A DNA stretch of 64,000 nucleotides from assembly GCF_002443155.1 (NCBI RefSeq), contig NZ_CP023667.1, forward strand, positions 3,286,001 through 3,350,000, in the 5' to 3' direction. This document shows positions 42,843 to 51,454 of this stretch, piece by piece. Made by a program: the position numbers and the translations under genes. The notes beneath the pieces were generated by a model that worked only from the letters and a program-made list of their open reading frames with translations, was not told where the DNA came from and made no database searches. How positions within the stretch are numbered: position 1 is the stretch's first letter; every line of letters begins with the position of its first letter. Origin of the DNA: Alcaligenes faecalis (GTDB lineage Bacteria; Pseudomonadota; Gammaproteobacteria; Burkholderiales; Burkholderiaceae_B).

Positions 42843-43476
42843 CTACAGTGTCATCCGCCGCCGCTCCTCGGGCGTCAATCGATCCAGAGCGGATTGCGGA
42901 TTGGCGCCCAGTCCCAGGACCTGCACCGTACTGTCTTGGCGATACGCAGAGGCATCTATCCTGGAAGTCGCTGGGCCTGCTCCTGACGATGTGGCCCCGC
43001 CCCCTGACTGCCCTGCATCCCCAAATCCCAGAATCTGAACGGTAATGACCGAAGGCAGATTCTGACGAGCCTGAGCACGAGTGCGGTTCACGGTATCCTG
43101 CGCCGCCGAAGCGGCCGAGGATGCCGTTGCGCTGGCGTTGGTCAGCGCTCCGGTGTTGACCGTCGCCATGACCGGAATACCTTTGGACTCGCCCTGTACC
43201 TGAATATTGTCGGCATTGACCACACGCAAGGCGGCGATATTAATGTCGCCCGACACGCGAATCCCGGCTTCACCCGCATCCACAGTTCCCAGCGGCGCAA
43301 TCAAATCGATATAGCCTGGTGGAACTTCAGGAACAGGATTCAGCGTGGCAATACGCGCGCCGGTATTCGGTGTGGATGGCGACAGCGCCACGTTGCCAAA
43401 CAAGTCATAAACACGGCGTTGCGGGGTGTAGCCAGCCCACCATCATGGCGAGCATCAAGAGAAGAAGGCGTTTCAT
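42843..43476 (-). pseudogene. Remnant of a filamentous-haemagglutinin-like TpsA exoprotein (DUF3739 type), C-terminal tail
   Basis: About 200 residues resembling only the extreme C-terminus of giant DUF3739 exoproteins: 'RRVYDLFGN', 'VPPGYIDLIAPLGTVDAGEA', 'IRVSGDINIAALRVVNADNI', 'SVITVQILGFGD'. A second copy of the last motif, 'STVQVLGLGA', follows near the end. A plausible start with GGAG stands at 43476 and encodes a signal-like 'MKRLLLLMLAMMVGW', but it runs into a stop after 23 codons. The tail lies in another frame, closed upstream by a TGA at 43443-43445. So the gene looks like an internal deletion joined with a frameshift. A tail-only product from the TTG at 43403 is possible but has no ribosome-binding site that I can see. 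Confidence 0.7.
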
Positions 43477-43527
43477 GATCGAATTACTCCGGGAACAAAA
43501 TCAGGCAGATTGTTCTGGCTAAAGGGG

Positions 43528-45141
43528 TCAGAAGGAGGCGCGCAGGCTGAAGTGCACACGCGGATCGTGTCGTTCGGTGTTGACGCCTTGCGTCAGGGGA
43601 TACGCCCAGTCGGCGTGCAGAGACAGCCAGTCAAACATTTGCAGACGCGTGCCTATGCCCACACTGGCCAGATGAAAACTGGACTCCTGTTCGGGCAAGG
43701 GATCGCGCAAACGCAAACGCGCAACATCACTAAAGGCGTAGAAGCGCCACTCGTTCACCGAGGGGCCAATCCAGCGAGCCAATGAGGGGGTGCGCAGCTC
43801 GACACTGGCCATCCAGCCATCGTCCGCACTGCGCTCGGCGGCCAGATAACCACGCACGCTGGTCGCGCCACCGGCCGAAAACTGTTCGTTGGAAACCAGA
43901 GCGCCCGAACCAATCTGAAAGCCCACGCGGCCATAGGCCTGCCAGTCCTTGGCAAAGGTTTCGGTGTGGTTCAGATCGCCCTTGAACACCATGAAACTGG
44001 GGCTGGCCATCCAGCGCTTGTAGTCGAACTCCTCCCACTCGCTGTTCAGGCCAAACAGGCTACGACTGGCACCGGTCAAGGTCAGGCCGACACTGGTTTG
44101 CGAATCTTCGGTGTAGCGGTAGCCGTTATAGGCCAGCGTGAACGGCAGATACGTCAGCGGTACACGGTCGCTTGTCTCGCCAAAGCGGGTTTGTTCTTCA
44201 AAATCCTTGTAGTCCATACCGATCGAAGCGGTGTGGTACCACGTACCGGACTGCGGGAAGGTGTAGGTGGCATGAATGCCGTAGGACTGACCTTTACCCA
44301 GCACATTGGTGCCGCCCACGGTAGAGACATCGCTATCGGATTTGTAGCCGGAGAACGCCAGGCTCCAGCGTGGCGACAGGGGCATGGTGTAGGCGGCCGA
44401 CCAGACCTTGGCATCCTGCATGTCACGCGGAGCCGTGAAGTAGGTCAGGGAGAAGGTATGGCCGCTTTGCCAAAGATTGTCGTGGCCAAGGGTGACCATG
44501 CCGCGCAGCTTGCTGGTGTCGGCGCTGTAATCGTTATTCAAGCCCACGCTGGCACTCCAGGGGCTTTTATCGTCAACGCGCAGATCCACATCCATGGTGC
44601 CGGGCACGCGCCCTTCTTTCACCATAGGCATGACCTGACGGCTGGCACCGCGATTGAGCTCGGCCAGTTCGGTCTGCGCCTTGCTGAAGTCGGGCACCTG
44701 CCCTTCTTGCAAGGACGGTACGCCATCACGAATGGCCAGCGGCGAATAGTGTTCGGCACCGACCACGCGTACGCGGCCTACCTTGGTTTCCGTTACCTGA
44801 AAAAACACCACACCATCGGCTACGGCCTGCTCGGGCAGGTCCACGTACACGGACTGATAGCCCTGAGCGTTATAGACTTCCTGCAAGGCGTCGCGCGCTT
44901 TTTCAATATCGCTCAAGCTGCGCTCGGGGCCCAGAAAGGGGTAGACCGCTTTTTCAATGCTGCGGGCATCCAGCACGGTATTGCCACGCACAATGTATTC
45001 ATTGATATTGACCTTGCCCTGAGCCTGCGCGGAGGCGATATGAGGCAGCAACAAGGCCAGCGCCATGACTGGCGCAGCACAAAGAGGGTGGCCTCTCCAC
45101 CCGGACAAACGGACCTTGCGCCCTGTAGTTTCTGCTGGCAT
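43528..45141 (-). CDS. Two-partner secretion outer-membrane transporter (TpsB, ShlB/FhaC/HecB family)
   Basis: 537 residues. Signal peptide with hydrophobic core 'APVMALALLLPHIASAQA'. POTRA domain(s) start 'VNINEYIVRGNTVLDARSI' and contain 'ALQEVYNAQGYQSVYVDLPE'. A 16-strand barrel follows and ends in a terminal phenylalanine ('HFSLRASF'). The secretion motif 'YLAAERSADDGW' region near 440 and 'GGATSVRGYL' agree with Omp85/TpsB proteins. The frame is intact. The start at 45141 is chosen to give a clean signal peptide. Its exported partner should be the neighbouring TpsA, of which only a tail remains. Confidence 0.88.
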   Translation of the reverse strand: MPAETTGRKVRLSGWRGHPLCAAPVMALALLLPHIASAQAQGKVNINEYIVRGNTVLDARSIEKAVYPFLGPERSLSDIEKARDALQEVYNAQGYQSVYVDLPEQAVADGVVFFQVTETKVGRVRVVGAEHYSPLAIRDGVPSLQEGQVPDFSKAQTELAELNRGASRQVMPMVKEGRVPGTMDVDLRVDDKSPWSASVGLNNDYSADTSKLRGMVTLGHDNLWQSGHTFSLTYFTAPRDMQDAKVWSAAYTMPLSPRWSLAFSGYKSDSDVSTVGGTNVLGKGQSYGIHATYTFPQSGTWYHTASIGMDYKDFEEQTRFGETSDRVPLTYLPFTLAYNGYRYTEDSQTSVGLTLTGASRSLFGLNSEWEEFDYKRWMASPSFMVFKGDLNHTETFAKDWQAYGRVGFQIGSGALVSNEQFSAGGATSVRGYLAAERSADDGWMASVELRTPSLARWIGPSVNEWRFYAFSDVARLRLRDPLPEQESSFHLASVGIGTRLQMFDWLSLHADWAYPLTQGVNTERHDPRVHFSLRASF

Positions 45142-45464
45142 CACGATGCTTACGATCCTCAATCTGATGAGCGGTGTGCTTGTGTATCCCTGCTGGGAAG
45201 GCACGCCGCGCGACTCGTTGACATCTAGACGCAGCAGAAATCAAAAACTTTCGTTTGTAACAAAAACTTCATATTTCTTTCTGGAAGGCAGGGGCAAAAC
45301 AGGCGGATTCGCCCCCCAAGGGCAGGGTTTGCGTGAGGGCCTGCCAGCGGCAAAATACGCCGCCTTTGTCATGAAAACCTCACACAGAAAAGGAAAGGCT
45401 TGCGCTAGGGTGTGGAGAACCCAAGCACCACAGTGGTGTGATGTCTTCTTAATGGCACTGCCCT
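45142..45464. other. Divergent intergenic region between tpsB and the small exported protein
   Basis: About 320 bases with no supported gene. An AT-rich stretch at 45236-45285 (with repeated AAACTTTC/AAAACTTC words) lies about 100 bases upstream of the tpsB start and may hold its promoter. No clear terminator or operator is seen. Confidence 0.4.
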
Positions 45465-45833
45465 ATGCGCCCCATTCTTTTCTTCTTATTGTTTTTGGCC
45501 CAGGCAAGCAGCATGGCCCAGGAAACTGCACAAGCTGAAGGCGCAAAAACGCCCCCGTCCGGTACGCCTCCCGGCTGTGTCAGTGTGGTGGTAGATGGAC
45601 AAGCGGCCCTGTCCTACGATTGCTTGAGCCAGCAAATGCAACCCAAGGCGAAAGCACCCGGGACGCCCGGGATGGGGTCTGAAACTATCATTCAGAAAGG
45701 CCCGAATGCGATGGGTTTGGTCAATCCGGCAACGACCAGCAATCGCATGGGCTCCAACTTCGGGACTTCGGCTTATCCGCAACGCCCGCCACGGCCTTCA
45801 GCGCCCTCGCCTTTTGCGCCGCCCAATCCCTAA
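45465..45833 (+). CDS. Small exported proline-rich protein beside the two-partner secretion locus
   Basis: 122 residues. Signal peptide 'MRPILFFLLFLAQASSMAQ', then 'CVSVVVDGQAALSYDCLSQQ' with two cysteines 14 residues apart, likely disulfide-linked in the periplasm, and a disordered tail rich in Pro, Gly, Asn and Ser ending 'SAPSPFAPPNP'. I do not recognise a named family. Its divergent position from tpsB suggests a role with the secretion system, but this is inference. The coding character and signal sequence make a real gene likely. Confidence 0.65.
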   Translation: MRPILFFLLFLAQASSMAQETAQAEGAKTPPSGTPPGCVSVVVDGQAALSYDCLSQQMQPKAKAPGTPGMGSETIIQKGPNAMGLVNPATTSNRMGSNFGTSAYPQRPPRPSAPSPFAPPNP

Positions 45834-45869
45834 GAAAGCAACCCGCCGTCAACAAATCTGCTTGCATAT

Positions 45870-45914
45870 AAAAAGCCCTGCATACATCAGCCACGAAGCC
45901 GATTTGTGCAGGGC
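45870..45914 (-). terminator. Terminator after the minus-strand methyltransferase
   Basis: Stem GCCCTGCA (45875-45882) / TGCAGGGC (45907-45914), followed on the minus strand by TTTTT. The 24-nt loop contains a weaker inner hairpin. It lies about 60 bases downstream of the methyltransferase stop and would also face the exported-protein transcript. Confidence 0.6.
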
Positions 45915-45975
45915 GGTTGCTATCGCTTTCTCGCTCCTGCCCCCAAGGTAAAAAACCTGAGGTGATTTTTGTTGT

Positions 45976-46743
45976 CTAGCTGCGCTGATACTGCAAACAG
46001 CGCCCCTTGTAAGACAACTCCTTGCCTTCGGGCAGCAAGATGGGGCGGTCACGCAAGCAAACCTGTCGCACCAGTTCAAAACCGTAGCGCGACATTTCCT
46101 GGGTAAATTTATTGCGATGCCCCCGATCCGGGTCTACCACCCAGACCTCGGCCTGCTTCTTCGCTCGCTGGTCTACCAACTGGGCCAATTGGGCAGGCGT
46201 ATTACCTTCATACAGCAAGTCACTGCCCACGATCAGGTCGTAACGCTGACGGGCAGGTTTCAGGCCCAGGGACGCCAGCAAATCAGGGCAGGACTCCTCC
46301 CCCCACTGCGCATGAACATAGGGCAGATCAGACAAGCCATTCAAAGCCTGATTCAGCTTCAGAAAATGCGGCACCATGGGGTGACAATCGCTGGCATGAA
46401 TTTGCGCACCCCGTTTATGCATCACCAGACTGGTCAGGCCCAAGCCACAGCCCAACTCCAGAATGCTTTCATCCGCCCGAATGGGGCGGTTTTTCAGTTT
46501 GCGCGCCAGTTGAATGCTGGATGGCCACACAAGACCAAACAAAGGCCAGACAGCCGGGCCTATACCCAGAGACTGGGCGTGTCCCAACGGGTCGGCATAT
46601 TGCATGTGATCGGCCAAGGAACGAATACGTAACGATTCTGTGGGCGAGATTCGTATATGCTGGAGACGGGTTTTTAACTTGGCGGGCGTGGATGAGGTCG
46701 AGCCATATAAGTCTGACATAGACTGATGATCGTCCATATCCAC
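45976..46743 (-). CDS. Class I SAM methyltransferase, METTL21/lysine-methyltransferase-like
   Basis: 255 residues. SAM motif I 'ILELGCGLGLTSLVMHKRGA' near residue 99, motif post-I 'HASDCHPMVP', and 'RYDLIVGSDLLYEGNT' near 175, the D-L-L-Y pattern of the METTL21/FAM86-like protein methyltransferases. The N-terminal 'GIGPAVWPLFGLVWPSSIQL' segment is also typical of that group ('WPS' before the SAM fold). A protein substrate is therefore likely but unknown. The ATG at 46743 or the one two codons later could be used. It is divergent from the next methyltransferase. Confidence 0.75.
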   Translation of the reverse strand: MDMDDHQSMSDLYGSTSSTPAKLKTRLQHIRISPTESLRIRSLADHMQYADPLGHAQSLGIGPAVWPLFGLVWPSSIQLARKLKNRPIRADESILELGCGLGLTSLVMHKRGAQIHASDCHPMVPHFLKLNQALNGLSDLPYVHAQWGEESCPDLLASLGLKPARQRYDLIVGSDLLYEGNTPAQLAQLVDQRAKKQAEVWVVDPDRGHRNKFTQEMSRYGFELVRQVCLRDRPILLPEGKELSYKGRCLQYQRS

Positions 46744-46839
46744 ACAAAAAGCGAATTTTGGCTTATTTTGCTGTGGTTTAAACTACAGATAGCAGAATTT
46801 AAACAAATTTCCGCTTAATACCGCTGATAAGGACCGCTA

Positions 46840-47604
46840 TTGTTCAAAGACCTGATTAACGACCTCAACGACCATTCCATCGTGGAACCTGACATCTTTC
46901 TGGATGTACCCTTCGTCCCCAGTGACGACCGCGTCATCGACACCATGCTGCAGTTGGCCCAGACCGGGCGCAAGGACATCCTGTATGACCTGGGTTGTGG
47001 CGATGGACGCATTGTCATCGCCGCCGCCAAAAAATACCGCTGCACCAGCATAGGCGTAGAGCTGGACCCGCTGCGCGTTGCCGACGCCATGGAGCAAGCG
47101 GGCCATGCAGGCGTGGAGTATCTGGTGGACTTTGTGGAAGAAGATCTGTTTACCGCAGACTTCAGCCAGGCCACTATCGTGACCTTGTACTTGATGGACA
47201 CCATCAATGCCATCCTGCGCCCGCGCCTGTTGCAGGAGCTGCGACCCGGTGCGCGCATTGTGTCGCACGCCTTTGATATGGGCGATTGGGAAGCCGACGA
47301 GATCCTGCATGTGGGCGGCATCAAAATCTACAAATGGATTGTGCCGGCGCAGGTGGCAGGCGAATGGGAGTGGGAAGGTCTGGACGGAACAGACTACCGC
47401 TTGCAGCTCAAGCAGCGTTATCAGGATGTCAGCGGAAAAATCTGGATGAACGGCAAGCCCGCCCTGCTGACTGACCTGTACCTGTCCGGCGATTGTCTGG
47501 AACTAAGCGCACAGGCCGATGCGGCCTCCCCCGTCATCAGCTCCAACCTGTACTTCGACCATCAGGAACTGCTGTCCGTAGAAGAGGTGGACGAAGAGGC
47601 CTGA
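46840..47604 (+). CDS. Class I SAM-dependent methyltransferase
   Basis: 254 residues. 'DVPFVPSDDRVIDTMLQLA' precedes the SAM motif 'ILYDLGCGDGRIVIAAAKKY' near residue 48, then 'GVELDPLRVADAM' and 'TLYLMDTINAILRPRLLQEL' near 128. The arrangement resembles the ATPSCKMT/FAM173 and Dot1-like lysine methyltransferase superfamily more than small-molecule enzymes. The C-terminal 90 residues form an added, mostly beta domain. The apparent start is TTG at 46840, after an AAGGAC ribosome-binding site. Substrate unknown. Confidence 0.75.
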   Translation: MFKDLINDLNDHSIVEPDIFLDVPFVPSDDRVIDTMLQLAQTGRKDILYDLGCGDGRIVIAAAKKYRCTSIGVELDPLRVADAMEQAGHAGVEYLVDFVEEDLFTADFSQATIVTLYLMDTINAILRPRLLQELRPGARIVSHAFDMGDWEADEILHVGGIKIYKWIVPAQVAGEWEWEGLDGTDYRLQLKQRYQDVSGKIWMNGKPALLTDLYLSGDCLELSAQADAASPVISSNLYFDHQELLSVEEVDEEA

Positions 47605-47643
47605 TCCCGCAGGCCCCTGCTTCGCAACACCGATACCAATATC

Positions 47644-47673
47644 AAGCCCTGGCACCCAAGCAGGGCTTTTGTT
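47644..47673 (+). terminator. Terminator after the plus-strand methyltransferase
   Basis: Stem AAGCCCTG / CAGGGCTT with a 9-nt loop followed by TTGTTTT. The minus-strand side has no U-tract, so it mainly ends the methyltransferase transcript. Confidence 0.7.
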
Positions 47674-50082
47674 TTAGAACTGGTATTTCATCATCAGCAT
47701 GATTTTCTGGGGTGCGCCATAAAAGCCTTGGGAATCTTCCGTCAGATCCACATACTTCTTGTCGAACAGATTGTTCACGTTCAACTGCGCCGACAAGCTG
47801 GGCGAGAAACGGTAATGCGCCATCACGTTGGCCAGCAACACGGAGCCTTGCTCGCGTCGGGCGCTAAGGTTTGGCGCCACGGTTCTATCCACATAAACAT
47901 GACTGCGCCATTGCACACCGCCACCTACCGTCAGCTTGCCTTCAGTGCCCGGCACAAGATAGGAGGTCTGCAGATTAGCCAGATTCTGCGGTTCAGAGGT
48001 TTTGAAGGGACCACCTTCGGCATTACGCACCAGATTACGGGAAAAACCTGCGGACACCTGCCAGCCTGGCTGGATTTCACCTGATGCCTGCAGCTCGAAG
48101 CCCTCGCTGGTCACGCCCTTGGCCCCGCGATAAGCAAAATCGCTAGAACCGGGTACAGTCCTGTCGCCATCTTTTTCAGCCACATTGTCTTGCTCGATGC
48201 GAAACAGTGCCAGCGAAGTGTTGAGCTTGCCGTCAAAGTGTTCGGACTTCAGGCCCAGCTCGTAGCTCTTGCCTTGTACCGGGTCCAGATAGCCACCACT
48301 GGCGTCACGATAGGTCTGTGGCTGGAAGATATCGGTGTAGCTGAGATAGGCCGTGAAGTTCTCGGTGAAGTCGTACAGCAGACCAGCGTAAGGCGTGAAC
48401 ACGTGATGGTTCATGGTGTCATCGCCGGACTCGCGCTTCCAGTTGGTTTGTCGGCCACCCACAATCAGCTTCAGGGAATCGCTCAAGGACAAGCGCAGAG
48501 CACCATAGACCGCATTCTGGCGCGTTTCCTGCTCGCCCAGCAGCTGGAAATTTCCCCATACCGGCTCGGGATAGGAGCCGTCCCATTCAAAGACATTGCC
48601 TACTGGCGTATTGCCTTGTGGAGCATGATTGCCGTAGCGGTAGTTGGACTTGCTGCCCATTACCCCCACAAATGCCTCGTGCTCCTGCCCAAAGGCCTCA
48701 AATGGCCCGCTCAGTTCCAGCGACGCGCTGTTCTGATCGAACTCCTGATGCGAGTTATTCAGCAAGGAAGTCATGCCCAGGCCGGTGACAGGATCAGGGT
48801 GGCCCATCAAATACACCAGCTTGGAGTCGTACTCGCTTTCCAGACGGCTGACATTGGCTTTCAAGGACCAGCCATTGGAAAAGCGATGGTCGATACCCGC
48901 GTAGAAGGTATTGCTGGTCGTATCCCAGCGTGTCCAATCTGCTCCAACACTGAACGAGCGACGCCAATCCAGATCCCCGCCCTTGTTATCCAAGGTAGGC
49001 AGACCGCCCCAGGTCACCCCTGTCGGACGCTTGGCCTGATGCTCCACCCCAACCCGCACAGTGGTGTCGGCCGTCAGATCCGCTTCCGCGGTTGCCAACC
49101 AGGCACGATTGCGCGTGTGATAGCGGTCGATATACGAGTCGCGCTCCTCCATCATCCCTGCCACGCGGGCACGCACTGTACCGTCCTTGTTCAAGGGCGT
49201 GGACAGATCAATCGTGCCTCGATGCTGGTCCCAGGACCCTATGCCAACAGAAGCGGTGCCGGTAAACACATCACTGGTCGCGCGTTTGCGCACGATATTC
49301 ACCGAGGCGCCTGGATTACCCGCCCCCGTCATCAAACCAGTCGCACCACGCACAATCTCGATGCGGTCGTACAGAATGGGATCAAAGTTGGACGTCCCGA
49401 AAAAATCATTCTGCGTGGCAATGGACACCCCATCGTATTGGTAAGTGTCGACATAGAAACCACGCGAATGGATGTCGGTACGATCAATATCCGACATGGA
49501 AGTCGCAATCCCCGTCACGGACTTGAAGCTCTCACCCAGTGTGGTCAGATTCATGTCTTCCATCTGCTGGCGTGTGATCACACTGACGGACTGCGGGGTC
49601 TCACGTGGTGACAGACGCAAACCTGTTGCTGCCGTAGTCGCCTGCACGGCATAGGAGCCCGAGCCTTCAGTAGATAGATCACGCCCCACCACACGAACCG
49701 GAGCCAGCTGAGTCGCCTCGCCTTGAACCGGGCGGGTCAGGGATACGTTCTTGCCCTTACGTCGGAACTCCAGGCCCGTACCTGCCAGCAAGCGGCTTAA
49801 GGCTTGATCCGCCGTCAAACTGCCGGACACAGAGGGAGCCGTCATCCCCTTAACCGCCTCAGGCAGATAGAAAATCTGCAAGCCGGCCTGTGCTCCCAGT
49901 TTTTCCAGCGCGGCCTCCAAGGGTTGCGCGGCAATGCTGATCGCCACCGGCGTTTCCTGCGCCCAAGCGTGGGGCGCGTGCAGACCAAGGGCCAGAAAAA
50001 GAGAAAATGCGAGGGCGTTAAGACCAAGTGATGTCGTACCCCGACGCGCGGCGGCGGAGAGTATAGCTTGCGTGTCCAGCAT
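47674..50082 (-). CDS. TonB-dependent siderophore receptor with signalling (STN) domain
   Basis: About 802 residues. Signal peptide ending near 'APHAWAQETP'. The STN signal-transduction domain (about 45-115) contains 'AAQPLEAALEKLGAQAGLQI'. A plug with 'RETPQSVSVITRQQMEDMNL' follows, then a 22-strand barrel ending in phenylalanine. This type imports ferric siderophores (FpvA/FhuE class) and signals to a FecR anti-sigma. The ATG at 50082 gives a proper signal peptide; the frame opens 47 codons earlier. The fecR and fecI genes just upstream complete the circuit. The siderophore is unknown; a xenosiderophore is possible because no biosynthesis genes are nearby. Confidence 0.92.
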   Translation of the reverse strand: MLDTQAILSAAARRGTTSLGLNALAFSLFLALGLHAPHAWAQETPVAISIAAQPLEAALEKLGAQAGLQIFYLPEAVKGMTAPSVSGSLTADQALSRLLAGTGLEFRRKGKNVSLTRPVQGEATQLAPVRVVGRDLSTEGSGSYAVQATTAATGLRLSPRETPQSVSVITRQQMEDMNLTTLGESFKSVTGIATSMSDIDRTDIHSRGFYVDTYQYDGVSIATQNDFFGTSNFDPILYDRIEIVRGATGLMTGAGNPGASVNIVRKRATSDVFTGTASVGIGSWDQHRGTIDLSTPLNKDGTVRARVAGMMEERDSYIDRYHTRNRAWLATAEADLTADTTVRVGVEHQAKRPTGVTWGGLPTLDNKGGDLDWRRSFSVGADWTRWDTTSNTFYAGIDHRFSNGWSLKANVSRLESEYDSKLVYLMGHPDPVTGLGMTSLLNNSHQEFDQNSASLELSGPFEAFGQEHEAFVGVMGSKSNYRYGNHAPQGNTPVGNVFEWDGSYPEPVWGNFQLLGEQETRQNAVYGALRLSLSDSLKLIVGGRQTNWKRESGDDTMNHHVFTPYAGLLYDFTENFTAYLSYTDIFQPQTYRDASGGYLDPVQGKSYELGLKSEHFDGKLNTSLALFRIEQDNVAEKDGDRTVPGSSDFAYRGAKGVTSEGFELQASGEIQPGWQVSAGFSRNLVRNAEGGPFKTSEPQNLANLQTSYLVPGTEGKLTVGGGVQWRSHVYVDRTVAPNLSARREQGSVLLANVMAHYRFSPSLSAQLNVNNLFDKKYVDLTEDSQGFYGAPQKIMLMMKYQF

Positions 50083-50389
50083 GAACAGAGTTCCAAAAAA
50101 TAAGTACGCGCACGGTGCGCAGACGCCCTTGGCCAAGGCTATGGGCCAGTCTGCTTCCGGTCTGGAAAGCAGGTCCCCATAAGTAAGACGCCGTAGCGAA
50201 AAATTTTCCGGAATGATTCTCACTGCTCTTTTTGATACAAAATGTATCGTCAGTGATGCATGACTTGCTTGGCGACGGGACTCGACAGCACAACATGGTT
50301 CGACTTCGAGTCGCTATTCACCGTCCGCACTTCACGGTTCGTTGCTTGCTGCTTGCTGCTTGCAGTCAAGCGTAAAACGAGCCGAAACC
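50083..50389. other. Intergenic region between fecR and the TonB receptor
   Basis: 307 bases without a supported gene. It holds a short inverted repeat GATACAAAATGTATC near 50234-50248, a half-site resembling a Fur box (minus strand GTGAGAATCATTCC, 50211-50224) and a GCTTGCT heptamer repeated about three times near 50343-50362. The receptor's own ECF-dependent promoter should lie here. Confidence 0.4.
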
Positions 50390-51376
50390 TTAACGCGCCA
50401 TCAGCAAAGCGCTGCCATCCGCCTGTCGCGTCACCAGGACTGGCGCAATGTCCGGCAGGATGTCCAGCGCCGCTGCTGGCTCCTCAATACTCAAAGTGCC
50501 CGAAATGCGCAGCTTGGCGATCTGTGAGTCTGCCACCCGCAAAGGGTGATCCAGATAGCGGCTCAGCTCCTGTGCCACCGTCGTCAAAGGCACATCACGG
50601 AACACGATGCGCCCCTCTTGCCAGGCCATAATCGCTTCCACACGCTCCTGCCCCAAAGGCGTCACCTTGTTGTTTACCGCGCCGGATACCTGCCCGGCCG
50701 ATAGCATCACCCGATCCCTACGCCACCACGGACCCGTAGAAAGCTGCACCGAACCTTCACGCACCGCCACGGTGACACCTTCAACCTCTCGACGCACATT
50801 GAACTGCGTGCCGGTAACCAGCACCTGCGCCTGGCCCGCGTCTACGGAGAAGGGTCGATTCTTGTCGGACTGCACCGCAAACAAGGCCTCGCCCCGCAGC
50901 AACTCCACGCTACGGCGCGACGCATAAAACGAGATGTTCACTTCCGTGTCCGTATTCAAATCCAGACGCGAACCGTCCGGCAATTCAAGTTGCTTACGCT
51001 CACCGCGTGCCGTCAGCACGCGCTGGGTAAACACAGGTGTCTCGGCCCACATCGAACGACTGAACCAGGCCCCGGCAGCCACCGTGGCAAACGTCGCCCC
51101 TGTACCCAACACCCAGCGTCGACGCGCGAAGTTGGGCTCCTCTTGCGCCGGACGATTCATGATCTCCCGCATCTCGTCCATGGGCAGATGGTCCGCCACC
51201 TGCCAGACCTGCTGCAAGGAACGGTACTCCCGCTCATTGGCCGGATCCTGCGCCAACCACGCATCCCGCTCACGCTGCTCCTGCAGCGTCAGCTCACCGA
51301 GCTGCTCTCTGGAAAACCAGTCCAGCGCTTGCTCTTGCGGCAGATGAGAGGGGGTGTACTTGTCGTTTTTAGGCAT
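50390..51376 (-). CDS. fecR: FecR-family anti-sigma/sigma regulator
   Basis: 328 residues. A cytoplasmic N-terminal domain with 'ALDWFSREQLGELTLQEQ' (DUF4880 type), a single membrane segment 'WVLGTGATFATVAAGAWFS' near 90-108, and a periplasmic FecR domain with 'GERKQLELPDGSRLDLNTDT', 'RPFSVDAGQAQVLVTGTQFN' and a C-terminal STN-like part. It senses the loaded receptor and releases the sigma factor. I use the ATG at 51376. It lies 78 bases after fecI and precedes the receptor gene. Confidence 0.9.
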   Translation of the reverse strand: MPKNDKYTPSHLPQEQALDWFSREQLGELTLQEQRERDAWLAQDPANEREYRSLQQVWQVADHLPMDEMREIMNRPAQEEPNFARRRWVLGTGATFATVAAGAWFSRSMWAETPVFTQRVLTARGERKQLELPDGSRLDLNTDTEVNISFYASRRSVELLRGEALFAVQSDKNRPFSVDAGQAQVLVTGTQFNVRREVEGVTVAVREGSVQLSTGPWWRRDRVMLSAGQVSGAVNNKVTPLGQERVEAIMAWQEGRIVFRDVPLTTVAQELSRYLDHPLRVADSQIAKLRISGTLSIEEPAAALDILPDIAPVLVTRQADGSALLMAR

Positions 51377-51454
51377 GGCTCGCGTCGCCAGGGACACAGG
51401 GCAAAAAACCGTGCCCTTCACTGATAAGACGTTTATGCATAAGGAAATCCGGAA

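Noticed and set aside
43966..45228. 420-residue open frame opposite tpsB
   Set aside because: Antisense of a real barrel protein; no signal, motif or ribosome-binding site of its own.
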